From: Sphagnum compactum
Taxonomy: Eukaryota > Bryophyta > Sphagnopsida > Sphagnales
Direction of reading: 5' to 3'
Length of the DNA: 64,000 bases
Assembly (NCBI GenBank): GCA_965153455.1
Contig: OZ234500.1
Span: 9,858,001 to 9,922,000, forward strand
Shown here: positions 22,753 to 33,539 of the stretch, piece by piece
How the letters are laid out: the number at the start of each line of letters is the position of its first letter
Position numbering within the stretch: the first letter of the stretch is position 1
Translations under genes and position numbers: made by a program
Notes under the pieces: generated by a model
Seen by the model: the letters and a program-made list of their open reading frames with translations, nothing else
Told to the model about the DNA's origin: nothing
The model's database searches: none

Positions 22753-22937
22753 CAAAAATGGATTCATACTAGATTTTTTATTTAAAATAAACAAAGTAAC
22801 TACCACACCAATATCATTGAGCATCATTTTGTAATATGTACCGTCAAATACACACACCTGTGCATTATGCACAGGGCTCAAAAATCTAGTATGAATCCAT
22901 TTTTGCCTGTGCATTTGACGATACATATTACAAAATT
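22753..22937. repeat. Inverted repeats made of Helitron 3' termini
   Basis: aaaaatggattcatactaga (from 22753) has a perfect inverted copy (aaaaatctagtatgaatcca, from 22885). A second inverted pair, attttgtaatatgta.cgtcaaat, lies at about 22830-22853 and 22913-22937. Between them is a palindromic hairpin, CCTGTGCATTATGCACAGG, followed by CTCAAAAATCTAG and T. A hairpin followed by CTAG at a T is the Helitron 3' end layout. A diverged copy of the hairpin with the same tail starts at 22730. This is the 3' boundary zone of the Helitron to its right, apparently duplicated head to head. Confidence 0.6.
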
Positions 22938-25606
22938 ACACCTACCAACTACATTTCCAAAACCTCTTTATATACCACATTCCGCATGTATCTATCGGGA
23001 CCCTGGCCGTTGAAAATCTTGATGTTTGCACTACTTGTGACCCGTGAAATAGCAACATAGAGCTGACCATGGGAATAGATTGGAGATGGCAAATATACCC
23101 CAACGTTGTTGAATGTTTGACCTTGACTCTTGTTGATTGTGATCGCAAATGCCACTCGAACTGGAAATTAACGATGACGCAAAACAAATGGCCAATCGGT
23201 CCCAGAGGGGGACATGATGATGCGAGGTATGAACACACGTTTGCCGACATTGTTTCCTGTGATGATTTCCGCTTCAATGAGACGCTGACCCAATCTTTTG
23301 ATAATCAACCTCGTACCATCGCACAATCCTATTGAGTGATTGAGATTACGCAACAAAAGGATTGGCACACCCACTTTGAGTTCCAGCTCATGATTTGCGA
23401 TACCACTAAATTGCAAAGTGTCTAAAAATTCCACCGGATATAATGAATCCATTGAAACTCCTGCAGCAACACTTGCACCTTCTTCTGTTGGAGTCAAAGA
23501 ATTTGCGCTGAAGTATGTGTGCGATTCTTCAGATAGCGATTCTAAAATTGCATTGTTGACTTCATCAACATCAGTATTCTTGGGGGCTAGAATGTTGCGT
23601 TGCATAAGATACATGGCATCTCCAGAGTGGCACCGGTGATGCGGATAGATGGTTCGGATTAATCCTCTTAAGCTGCAATCTTCTGCTGGCAGCCTCATAT
23701 GGGATGGAATCTTGATCTAATCTGGATTGACACCTTCTTTTCCAATGGGAGGAAGATTACCGTCCCCAACATTCAACACCCATTTGGTAAACTCTCGTTG
23801 CTCTTCAGAATTGGTTGCCATGACTCGCATGTTGATATGAAGACGAAGAATTGTAACATGCTGCCAAAGATGCGATCGAGGCAACGAAGCACTGACAATG
23901 TCTTCTCGTCCCCCCTTGGGAACACCAGGCAAGATCTGTCGAAAATCCCCACCAAGGACCATGGTTTTCCCACCAAAGATTTTCTCGGTTGCCTGTGCGT
24001 CATCCAATTGCATCAAATCACGTAGGGTGCGATCAACAGCTTCAAAAGCTCGACGATGCATCATCGATGCCTCATCCCAAATGATCAGATCAGCTTTACG
24101 CACCAACTCGGCCACTTTCATCTGTTGTGTGATGTTGCAAGTTGACTCATCGTGGAGATTAATCGGAATCTTGAATCTTGAATGGGCGGTTCTGTCGCCC
24201 GGAAGCAACAAAGATGCAATTCCTAATGAGGCAACTGTAAGCACGATTTTGCCTTGCCCTCATAGACGGGACAGAAGTGTTGTCCAAACAAATGTTTTGC
24301 CGGTCCCACCACTGCCATACACAAAGAATAGTTTGCCCTCTTTATTTGTCACGGCATTCAAAATAGTTTCGTATGCGTTGCGCTGATCACCATTGAGCCT
24401 ATCTTCTGCATTGTCTGCATTTAGGGTCAATGAATGCTGATCATAAGCTAACTCTTCTTCGACCAATCGGTTTCCTCCATGAACAGAAGGGATGTAATTA
24501 GACTTGGGAAGCGTTGCAAAATCTTCCAGGCGGTGTCCATTGCGCATGAGAACCTAATCGATCTCATACAATGCACGATCCTTTAGCACATCCTCAGAAA
24601 GGGTAACAGTTGGATCAGCACGTTCGCAGCGTGTCATTGCTTCAATGTCATCGTTCAAAGACTCCCAATGTGCATCCCATAGCTGTCTCGGATTCGTGAC
24701 CTCACAAAACATCAACATGGAGGCAAACATGTCACACAGTTGTCGTCCTGAGGCCCAAACACCAACTTCTTCCAAGGCTTGATGCCATTCATTATCGTCT
24801 GCAAGCAAACCCATTGCAATGCATGCATCTTTGAATGTGTCGTGCTCTCTGCCATCCACTGTCTGCAAATGCTCGTAGGATGTGGCACCTTTGACGCAGT
24901 TCAGCAACATTCGCAAATAATAACGTTCACCCGATGTCGGGTGTGCATAATACATGCGACCAATGGCAAAACCTCTCTTGCGCATTGTCCATCACTTCAA
25001 CTTCCGATTCCACACCCATTGCTGAGGGAATTGATCGAATGTAAAGCTTTGTGCAACTTCCGATTCTTGGTTTGTTTTGAACCATTCTGTGAGCATCGTT
25101 CTAGAAATGGCTGATCGTGTTGCCACTTCCTGCACATCATCATCATCGTAAAACAACACCATTTGCTGATTGGGCAAATGGTATTGCAGACGCTCAACGG
25201 TAGGAAACTGCTCATGCATATCAAACTTGAAGATGCGCCACACTGCCTCCGATGCAGATACATAGCAACAGTCGAGATATTTCTTAATTTCATCAGTTTC
25301 GACCACATTCCCTTTAGTGGCATTATCGCTTTGGCGTGAGATCTCAATAGTTGCACGATCATGTCCTTTATATACGTACTTGAATAGATATTTGATTGCA
25401 CGAATATTGTTGCAGACTTCAACGTTGATGTGCGCATCGTATTTGGTCGATAAATAGACATTGTGCGGTACCACCCAACGATTGTCCAATTCAATGCCAT
25501 GAACCAAAACTGTGTGCCCCGTATCTCTACGCCGATAAATAGGGTATCCGTTTACATCTGTCAGCGACAATGACTCAACATTATGTTCTATTAACCATCT
25601 ATACAT

Positions 25607-25965
25607 TAAATATTTTCAAAAGACAAAGAAACATCATGTCCCATGATGAGTGGAACCTTGCCATCCAACAATAAAAGGATTCCATCAAGAAAAATTAGAT
25701 TTGTACATGGATGTTAATAGAAATTGTATCTCAACATAAAAAACCAATCGTTACTTGATTGGTATACAAAGAATTAAGCCAAATTTTGACGAAAAGTTAA
25801 ACAAATTTAATGTGAGATTGGTTGCTAAAGGATTGTTTTTATAAATTTAATGCAATGGAATACCATTCACTTAGTAGTTACACTAATACACATAATTATT
25901 AGTCACTACTTGAATGCATCTCATAAGGTGCACATGGAGGCAATAAGGCACATATTTAAGTTGCA
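25607..25965 (+). mobile_element. Ty1/Copia fragment inserted in the Helitron
   Basis: The Helitron coding sense breaks at about 25965 (after CMEEGKC on the minus strand) and resumes at about 25606 (before VNGYPIYRRRD). The sequence between is AT-rich and on the plus strand shows Copia reverse transcriptase pieces: HDEWNLAIQQ near 25650, FDEKLNKFNVRLVAKG near 25780-25835, and NASHKVHMEAIRHIFKL near 25915-25965, which in intact elements are hundreds of residues apart. It is therefore an internally deleted Copia remnant. No LTRs are visible. Confidence 0.6.
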
Positions 25966-27580
25966 TTTGCCTTCTTCCATGCACGGGGCATTAGGAAACG
26001 CAGCTCCACATGGACCATGCATCATGCATCTAGCAACCGTTTCGTGGGCCAACTTGTTTGTTTCTGAATTCGGAAGTTCAGCACTGATCATGCGGTCCAC
26101 ATCCTCGACCGTGTGTGGTTTGCAGTCTTTGGTAAAGAAGATGAGAATGTGTGCATGCGGTAGCCCACGTTTTTGAAATTCAACGACATAGATTCCTGCA
26201 ATCGTGCGTCCCAGAATATGGTTCTTGTGAATGTCATTGATCAACTCTTTCAGCTTGATTTTGAACACTCAAGTTACCAAATTGGGTCAATCCTGAGGTT
26301 GCTGTCCGAGTAGCAACGCTTTCTTGATTTCAAGCCATTGGGGATTGCAAGTGAATGTAACAAACGCATCCGGGCAATCGGCCCATCTACAGATTGCCAT
26401 GGCATCTTGATAATTCTAAACCATGTGACGTGGACCTACTGTGAAAGAAGATGGCAGAATGATCCTCTGTCCGATGGTAGCAGCGCTAGTGTCACCTGCA
26501 GCGATGGCGTCTTGAAGGCCTTGATAAAGATCCGCGCGAAGTTTTTTTGATTCAAGCGTAGATACTTCAAGCGATTTTGTTCGATAGCCGCATAAGCATC
26601 CACAATGTATTGTTGCCGCAATCGGTCACCCCGAAGCAACGCAATGCCATCGGTGTCTCGATGTTGAAGCCGATAACCATAAAATTCCGCCATTGTCACA
26701 TTGCAATGGTTTCTTTGAAGCTCAGAATCTCTCGCATGGTCTTCATCCAAATCTGCATCAGCAACAACACCATTGACCAGAATATTCGGATGTCATCCAT
26801 CCTCATCGTAAGGAAATAGCAACGGATAATGTAGAGCCATGTATCCGACATGTAGTTTAGAAATGCGCTGAAACGGGCCAGCTTGCTGAGCAAGGACGAC
26901 GTCACGTCTGTCTACAGCCTCAGAACCATCTCCTACCATCAATGCAGCGACTTCATCGGCCGTCGGCACATTGTATCGGCGGGCATCCTTTGTTCGAGAG
27001 GCAATGAAACGCAATTTCAGATCCATGGGAACACCTTCTGTTGCCATCATATCCCTTGCCATTTTGAACACTTTGACATAGGGATTGATATTGTACATCA
27101 TGGTCAACAACCGATCCAACGTCGTTGGATCAAGCAAGGGCATAACAGCATGCCGGTTTTGATGTTCGTGTTTCGTATCATGAATGTACAGTTGTGCAAA
27201 CTGTGGCCGTTGTCCTTCGGCAGGACATAGGGATCCGATTTTGTGATAAAGTTCACCTTGAATGCGAAAGGAGTACGGTCCAGGCCGTCCTGTTGCCGAC
27301 TCATCAACTTTGGCACCGAGCGAAATGAATGCCAACACCGAATTGTACATGCGAATCTGATCTCGAAATTTGACAGCACTACTTTCTTTGCTGGTTAAAA
27401 GAACTTCAAGTTCTTGCGGTGTTGCAGGAAGATTCGGCAACAGAACTTCGCCATTCTCGCAACACAGAGAAAATTGTGGGTTGTTGTTCGTCGAGTTTGC
27501 TGATCGTTCTGTGATCCACATTTTCGCATTGCAGAATCCACATATTGTGTCCATTTCTCCACAATCCCATCGTCCCGGGG

Positions 27581-27957
27581 CTGACGCATCTCCGTCTCCA
27601 AACAATTGTAATGCGTCATTGCGAAGAGAAGGTTGTTCACGTTGCTTAACACGTCGTTCTCTCTGTAGGCGATTGCGACGTTCATGTGCAGATTCTGACG
27701 TGCCTTGAGCTGACGCATTTCCGTCTCCAAACAATTGTAATGCGTCATTGCGAAAAGAAGGTTGTTCACGTTGGTTAGCACGTCGTTCTTTCTGTAGGCG
27801 ATTGCGACGTTCATGTGCAGATTCTAACGTGCCTTGAGCTGACGCATCTCCGTCTCCAAACAATTGTAATGCGTCATTGCGAAAAGAAGGTTGTTCACGT
27901 TGTTTAGCACGCCGTGCTCTCTGTAGGCGATTGCGACGTTCATGTGCAGATTGTTAG
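27581..27957 (-). repeat. 129-bp in-frame coding repeats in the Helitron N-terminus
   Basis: The block beginning ctgacgcatctccgtctcca recurs at 27581, 27710 and 27839, exactly 129 bp apart, so each unit adds 43 residues to the RepHel N-terminus (HERRNRLQRERRVKQREQPS, then LRNDALQLFGDGDASA). Differences between units are few. The third unit is cut at 27957 by copy B. Confidence 0.9.
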
Positions 27958-28272
27958 TCCACAGAATCATATATTGTAAAGGAAGAAAGTTCCTTCCCCT
28001 GAAGCCGTCCTGTACGGACATCTCATCCATCCCGTCAAGTAGCTTCCCTTGAAGCCGTCCCGTACGGACATCTCATCCATCTCGTCAAGTAGCCTCCCCT
28101 GAATCCGCCCGAACCGTCATCCGTCCCGTCATCCCTCCGGATGGATGAAATCCGTCTATTTACAGCAACAAGAGCCGCAGCAGCAGGAATAGCAACAGCA
28201 GGAGCGATGGCGGCGGCTGTGAATGAAGCCTCCCCTGAAGCCGAACGGACAGTGGCCACGGACAGTAGCTAA
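27955..28272 (+). mobile_element. Copy B of the gene-capturing repeat family
   Basis: The header gttagtccacagaatcatat and tgtaaaggaa match copy A at 18123. It is followed by a 50-bp unit (cttcccctgaagccgtcctg, then tacggacatctcatccat) starting at 27993, 28043 and, diverged, 28093, then ccgtcccgtcat as in copy A. The cargo here is a CAG/GCA-rich stretch (28158-28225), and the end is cggacagtagcta at about 28256-28268. It interrupts the third 129-bp coding repeat of the Helitron, so it arrived after that Helitron. Confidence 0.55.
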
Positions 28273-28435
28273 AAAAAAGGTAGTCTTGGTACATAATTAT
28301 GGGCCTCAAAATAATGACAAAGTCAAAGAACTGACAGTTCTTCCACGAAAACCATGAGCTCGGCAAGGTTGTTGAAATGAAAGGAACCGACGGTTCTTTC
28401 GTTCCTGTTGGGTTCTCAAGAACCGAAACCGAAAG

Positions 28436-28659
28436 GTTAAAGAACTGGAGTGGGAAATGCGAAGGACCGGGCTGGGGGGGGATCGACGAGTTAAAGACCC
28501 GGAGTGGGAAATGCGAAGGACCGGGCGAGAGGGGGGCTCGACGGGTTAAAGAACCAGAGTGGGAAATGCGAAGGACCGGGCGGGGGGCGGGTCGACGGGG
28601 TTGAACCAAACATTGTTGAAATAACACACCTGTGCATTATGCACGGGGCACACACTAGT
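28436..28659 (+). mobile_element. Helitron 3' terminus with 55-bp tandem repeats
   Basis: Three units of 54-55 bp start at 28436, 28490 and 28545 (gttaaagaactggagtggga, then aatgcgaaggaccgggc and a G-rich tract with tcgacg). They are followed by the hairpin CCTGTGCATTATGCACGGG at 28629-28647 and CTAG at 28655-28658, then T. The same repeat, hairpin and end, in the opposite orientation, form the complete short Helitron at 56939-57284. The matching 5' end (TC followed by TATATATTAA) was not found upstream, so the element is truncated or hidden. Confidence 0.7.
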
Positions 28660-29425
28660 TTCATATAAGGGAAGGCTGTGCCTTCATATCGATCCATGAA
28701 CCAAGGGTGAAGCCCAAGGTCCCCGGTAAAGAAGACACTCAAATTACCCATGGACTTGTCAGTGCCTTCCCTTTTGTAAAAAACGAGGTGATCTGACCAT
28801 TCAGATCACTTTATGCTCCTGCCCTACAGAGCTTATGTGTAGAGAGAATTGCATTGTATAAGGTGCCCTCAATTTTCACTGAGAAACCTCTCTGAGTTTG
28901 TTACCGTCACATCTGAGCACTGCCCAGCAGGGGCATTACTTACACTCCTGAGGCCTGTGTTGGGGGGTTATATTATGCAGAGGAACCGCCAAGGTCTCTT
29001 TGACAGCTGGAGTGTACAATTTTACTAGTTTCAACAGTTTTCTTAACCAAGGTTAATGCTCCCTATTTTATGTATAGGGAGCTTGCAACCAGTCTTGGTC
29101 TTGTATCAATGTTTGAACATACCAGCTGGTCCTGATTGATACCAAGGGAATTTTTTTTCTTTCCCCTGTACTGGGCTGGTATCTGGGTTTTGAAAAGCTT
29201 TCATACCACTCTGGTCCTAGTATTGGATCCAACACTGTTTTCTGGCTGGTATATGGCAGGCAGTGTTTTTTTTTTCCTGGTCAAAAATTGTCAGGTTTCT
29301 ACTTTTAGAAAACCTTGGCTACAACTACAAAGGAAATAAAAGGGGATTTCCTATTAAAACTGCCTCAAAGCATAAAACAGCAACTAGGAACGGCCAGATT
29401 TCGACAGATCAACAATCTAGATTCA
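28660..29425. other. Spacer, no gene recognised
   Basis: Mixed-composition sequence with T-rich runs and no recognisable exon, transposon end or RNA gene. Confidence 0.4.
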
Positions 29426-29591
29426 CCCCCTAAAACCCTAGATTCTTTTAGGGTGTCGTTGAACTACGAGAAGGGAGACCGTTGATGTCGCCAAACAACC
29501 ATGTGTCGCCCCCTAAAGCCCTAGATCCTTTTAGGGTGTTGTCAAATTGCGAGAAGGGAGGCCGTTGATGTCGCCAAACAACCACATGTCG
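29426..29591. repeat. 83-bp tandem duplication
   Basis: ccccctaaaaccctagattc (29426) and its following sequence, ttttagggtgtcgttgaac and gttgatgtcgccaaacaacc, are repeated 83 bp later from 29509 with few changes. The aaaccctag/ttttaggg ends of each unit form a small inverted repeat. Confidence 0.85.
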
Positions 29592-30339
29592 ACAATCGAC
29601 ATAGTCCGTATGCTCCAAACCCCATTATGTCATCGCTAGAGTTTCATGCAGCATTTGTAGCCGCTCACCAAACCTTTTGCTCTCTTTTGTTTCCTCTCTT
29701 TACTAGTCGACTCTTTCTTGTGATACACCATCACCATTCGATATATCTTGTGACACACCATTGCCATAGTTGTAAAGAGCCATTTGTAGTCACAAACATT
29801 TCATCTTCAATGCTGCTTGAAGATGTGCACTGTGCATTGGGTGTGCTTTAACAATGGGCATCAAATCTTTGTGCTCGAAAGTTGAAAACCAGTGTTCACA
29901 TTCAAGTTCCAGTTAATAGACCTCCTATTGACAAAAAAGAAATACTTCCTTTGCCTTAATAACTTACAATGCACTAAAATAATAATTTCTTGAAAAAATT
30001 TATGTCTAATGATTTTGGTTGTCATTAATCAAGGATTGCATAAGTGTTGCAAAGTTTGTCAAGCAATGGGTTTGATTGTGTTTAATAAGTTAAAGCTTGA
30101 TAATTTTGTCGAAACTTGTGTGGACAAAATCTTAAGGGTATCCATAATACCATTTGCTCGATTTTGGATTGGCCCATTAAAGTTTCATGACATTTGCAAT
30201 CGCTCAAATGCGTTGCAAAACAACCAGCATTGGGGAGCTGAAAGATCATATGTTCAAGGCATTGTAACTAAATTTCGATATTTCTACTCAAGGGGTTAGA
30301 ATTTTATACCCAACCTTTGATTCTTTTCTTGTTGTAAGT

Positions 30340-31930
30340 TTCTTGAATTTTTGTTTGAAAAAGGTTCCAAATCTATCTTATTCCCAATAGTGCAATTGTG
30401 ACTCAGTTAATAGTGTCATTCTAGAGTCTACAAGGTTAAATCCAACATTAATTTAGGGTTTTGCAATTTGGAGCTTCATATCTGTCTTGTTTCCAATAGT
30501 TGTGCCATCTTCAGTTTACCATTATAAGTCTAGTTCAAGTTCCCATTAGTAAATTAGGGTTTGCAAATTGGAGTTCCATGTATGTCTTGTTTCTAACAGT
30601 CCATTTGCAACTTCAGTTTACCATCCCACAATCTACGAGGTTCCTAATAAAGATTTAGGGTTTGCAATCTTGGAGTTTCATATTTGTTTTGATCTAGCTA
30701 TGCATTTGCAACTTGAGCCTATCATTCCAAATTTTGAAAGGTTTCCAACACTATTTTAAGGTTTGTAAATTAGAGTATCATATTTGTCCTGTTTCCAACA
30801 ATGCATTTCCAACTTGAGTTTGCCATTCTAGAATTATCAAGTTTCCATTCCAAGTTTAGGGTTTGTAAATTGGAGTTTTCATATCTATCTTGTTCCCAAC
30901 AGTCTATATGCCACTTGAGTTTTCATTCCAAAGTTTGCAAGGTTCTCAAATGAGAAGCTTTGAAATTTAGGGGTTGCAATTTGGTGTTTGTAGATCTGTT
31001 TTGTTTCCAACAATATCATTTTATTTCCATTCTAGGTTTACAATTTGCAAATTTCAGTTTCCATATTTGTCTTATTTCCAACATCTATTTGTTACTTGAA
31101 TCTTTCATTCTAAAATCTATGAGTTTCCATATTTGTCTTGTTTCCAAAAGTCTATCTACCATTTGAGTTTGATAGTCTAAAGTGTGTTAGGTTTTCATTT
31201 TGGATTTAGGGTTTGCGAATCAATAAATCCCCATATTTGTTTTCTTTCCAAGACATCTGCCACTTAAATAAGATAATCTAGAATGTGTTAAGTTTTCACT
31301 TCAAGTTTAAGGTTTGCGAATTGGAGTTCCCATATCTATCTCATTCCAAGAATGCATATGCCACTTAAATTTAACATTCTAAAGTCTGTTAAATTTCCAT
31401 TTGTTGTTTAAGGTTTACAATTTGGAGTTCCCATGTCTGTCTTATTTCCAAGAGTGCATTTGCCATTTGAATATGATAATCTAGAGTCTATTAGGCTTCC
31501 ATTTCAAGTGTAAAGTTTACAAACTAGAGTTCCCATATCTGTTTCATTTCCAAGAATGCATTTACCACCTAAGTCTAACATTCCAAAGTTTATCAAATTT
31601 GCATATGTTGTTTAAGGTTCGCAAATTAAAATTCCCATATTTGTCTTATTTCCAAGAGTGCATCAGCCACTTGAATCTAATAGTTTAGAGTTTGTCAACT
31701 TTCCACTTCAAGTTTATGGTTTGCAAATTGGAGTTCCCATATCAATCTTGTTTCCAACAATCTACCTGCCACTTTAGTATAACATTATAAAGTTTGTCAA
31801 GTTTCCACTTGAGGTTTAGGGTTTGCAAATTGGATTTTCCATCTATCTTGTTTCCAATAGTCTATCTGCCACTTGAATCTAAAATTTTAAAGTCCATAAG
31901 GTTTTCACAATGTTTCCAGAACTTCCACAA
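30340..31930. repeat. Satellite-like array, about 102-bp period, about 15 diverged units
   Basis: A phrase of the type tttagggtttgcaaattgga, followed by gttcccatatctgtcttgtt and tccaa, recurs at roughly 30449, 30550, 30653, 30754, 30855, 30963, 31047, 31205, 31305, 31408, 31508, 31611, 31711 and 31815. Spacing is mostly 100-104 bp. The second half of each unit carries gcatttgccacttgaattta and attctaaagtctgt. Units differ at many positions, so the array is old. No open frame runs through it. Confidence 0.85.
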
Positions 31931-32215
31931 TCCTATAAATTCAAGTACTTATTCTATAGTAGGAACCCTAATGTGGGTGGGTTTCTTCTAATTTCTGATC
32001 TTAATGTTATTTCTTCTTTTCATGGTCCTTAATGGTCATCCCTTCCTAGGTTTTCACCATGCAATTTTGATCTTTCAAATGTAAATCATGATGATGATGT
32101 TATGTCTTTGTATGAATCTGACCCCGCTCTTGAAACAAATCTACCCATTATCCCATCTAAGTTGACAATCCCCCCCAAAAAAATGATGCATTAAATTTTT
32201 TTCAAGATTCTTGCG

Positions 32216-33430
32216 TTGCTTTGCGTTGCAAAACTACCATGGGTAAAGTTGTGTTTAGGTTCAAATGGCAACCTGCACACTGTGAAATGCATGATCTATA
32301 GTGAGGCGGAGGGGAAGGATAAAGTACTTGTTACTAAGTGGGATTCATTCTGTAAACGTGCAAGTTGGAAAGAAAATTTAGAGGAACATTGGAACTAATG
32401 TGAAAAAGGGGGATTGGTATCATACTAAATATTGTAGGCATGCTAAGAATCATAAATTGTTTGTTTTTTGTAACTATGGAAGTGTTGCTACCCAACTTGC
32501 AAATGGGGTGGTAAGAGAAAATTGAAGAAAGGTCATCCAATTTGCCACAATCCTACATTTGTTGTAGCAAGGTTGTCCTTTGCAAGAATATGAAACAATT
32601 AGGCCACTATACGAATTCTTGGCAATACCAAAAAACAACAAGAAACATTTGGAGTGATAGCTTTGGCTGGACAATGGTAGAAATCGTGCATCAGGAAGTG
32701 ATGAGGGCAATTAAGGCAATAGTGGGGGTTGATCGGTATGTTGCTCTAAGTTGTGATGAAATGTTTACAATTGACAACCAATCTTGGTTGTTTATCCATT
32801 GTTATGTGGTGCATAATTGGGTAAAGATTCCAATTTTCATACCTTTGGATAGAATGCTTGAAAGTCGAGTTAGTGATAACCTGAGCAAGGTCATTATGGA
32901 AATGTTGACAATTAGCAGGGGGTTTCTAAGAAATTGATGTAGCAAGAATGTGATGCAACATTTGTCAAACACCTTCAAGTTATTAAATCAGCTTATTACA
33001 TAGGTGAAACCCACAAGGTGAATATGATGGAATTGATGAATTACTCAATGTTAATGACTTTGATTATTAATAGGGCATGTTCAAGCTCACAATGAAATCA
33101 AATGTAGCAACGTGTATGGCACCTCCTTTTGACTTGAATCCTTTAACCAAAATGTGGCACCTTTTGACAACATTTCGAATACTCTCATTTTAGCTTCCTA
33201 AAGTATGTGAAATTGGTTGAATTGGCCATGGTGCAAATAGTTGGTAGCATCGAGGATGAGAGATGTTTTTCTACTTTGGCTTTTATGAAATCAAAGCTTT
33301 GGATAGGCTCATTGCCCACCTACCACTTGTTATGCACATGTTTGCACAACAATTCTACACTTTGCAAAATTTCCCAGATGCAAACTATATCGAACAGTGG
33401 TGAAAAGCTTGCCATTGATATTGTTATGTG
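32216..33430 (+). pseudogene. Second hAT transposase relic
   Basis: Broken hAT-like transposase on the plus strand. An N-terminal zinc-finger-like part is in pieces near 32240-32480. The core is best seen at 32610-32930: WSDSFGWTMVEIVHQEVMRA, YVALSCDEMFTIDNQSWLFI, HNWVKIPIFIPLDRMLES and SDNLSKVIMEMLTI. The C-terminal dimerisation part, VELAMVQIVGSIEDERCFST then LAFMKSKL, is at 33215-33300. ALSCDE..T.DNQSW and GSVEDERCFSTL are typical of a hAT lineage seen in plants, often annotated as zinc-finger protein 862-like. Multiple frameshifts, stops and deletions separate the pieces. Confidence 0.7.
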
Positions 33431-33539
33431 GCTAGGCAATATGCCTTCTGCATTTGTTGGGCTAGTTTTTGTAAAGCAAATATGTAATGTTGCCAAATTG
33501 AATGGTTGTTTTATGAGCCATAGAACTTTTTTTCCGTAG

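Larger units (their letters stand above)
22885..27957 (-). mobile_element. Autonomous-type Helitron, decayed and interrupted
   Basis: A rolling-circle transposon on the minus strand. It contains the Rep endonuclease and PIF1-like helicase of the RepHel protein (described separately), with the probable 3' end in the inverted-repeat zone at 22.75-22.94 kb (CTAG with a nearby hairpin). The 5' end is not recognisable: the coding repeat at the N-terminal side is cut at 27957 by another repeat element (copy B). A Copia fragment is inserted at 25607-25965. The reading frame is destroyed by stops, so it is not autonomous now. Confidence 0.85.
22949..27957 (-). pseudogene. RepHel (Helitron Rep/helicase) pseudogene
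   Basis: Starting from the right, the minus strand encodes an Arg/Gln-rich N-terminal region with 43-residue repeats, a CGFCNAKMW zinc-finger-like motif (about 27500-27540), and the Helitron N-domain (YSFRIQGELYHKIGSLCP). The Rep HUH motif follows (FQKRGLPHAHILIFF, about 26135-26180), then KYLFKYVYKGHDRA around the second Rep motif (about 25360-25400). The PIF1-like helicase has Walker A GSGGTGKT (about 24293-24316), Walker B LIIWDEASM (about 24065-24092), GGDFRQILP, and the C-terminal [10 protein letters not shown] and VAISRV. From 25606 to 22949 everything is in one frame, interrupted only by stops at 24992, 24554, 24260, 23717 and 23168. Upstream are further stops at 26793, 26416, 26287 and 26269, and a frameshift near 26440. 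In family terms the expected residues at these stops are R, Q or W. Confidence 0.85.

Noticed and set aside
28377-28604. 75-codon frame over the 55-bp units
   Set aside because: An artefact of the Helitron subterminal tandem repeat.
30340-31930. CRISPR-like array
   Set aside because: Units are diverged along their whole length with no conserved short repeat separated by unique spacers, and the context is a plant nucleus.
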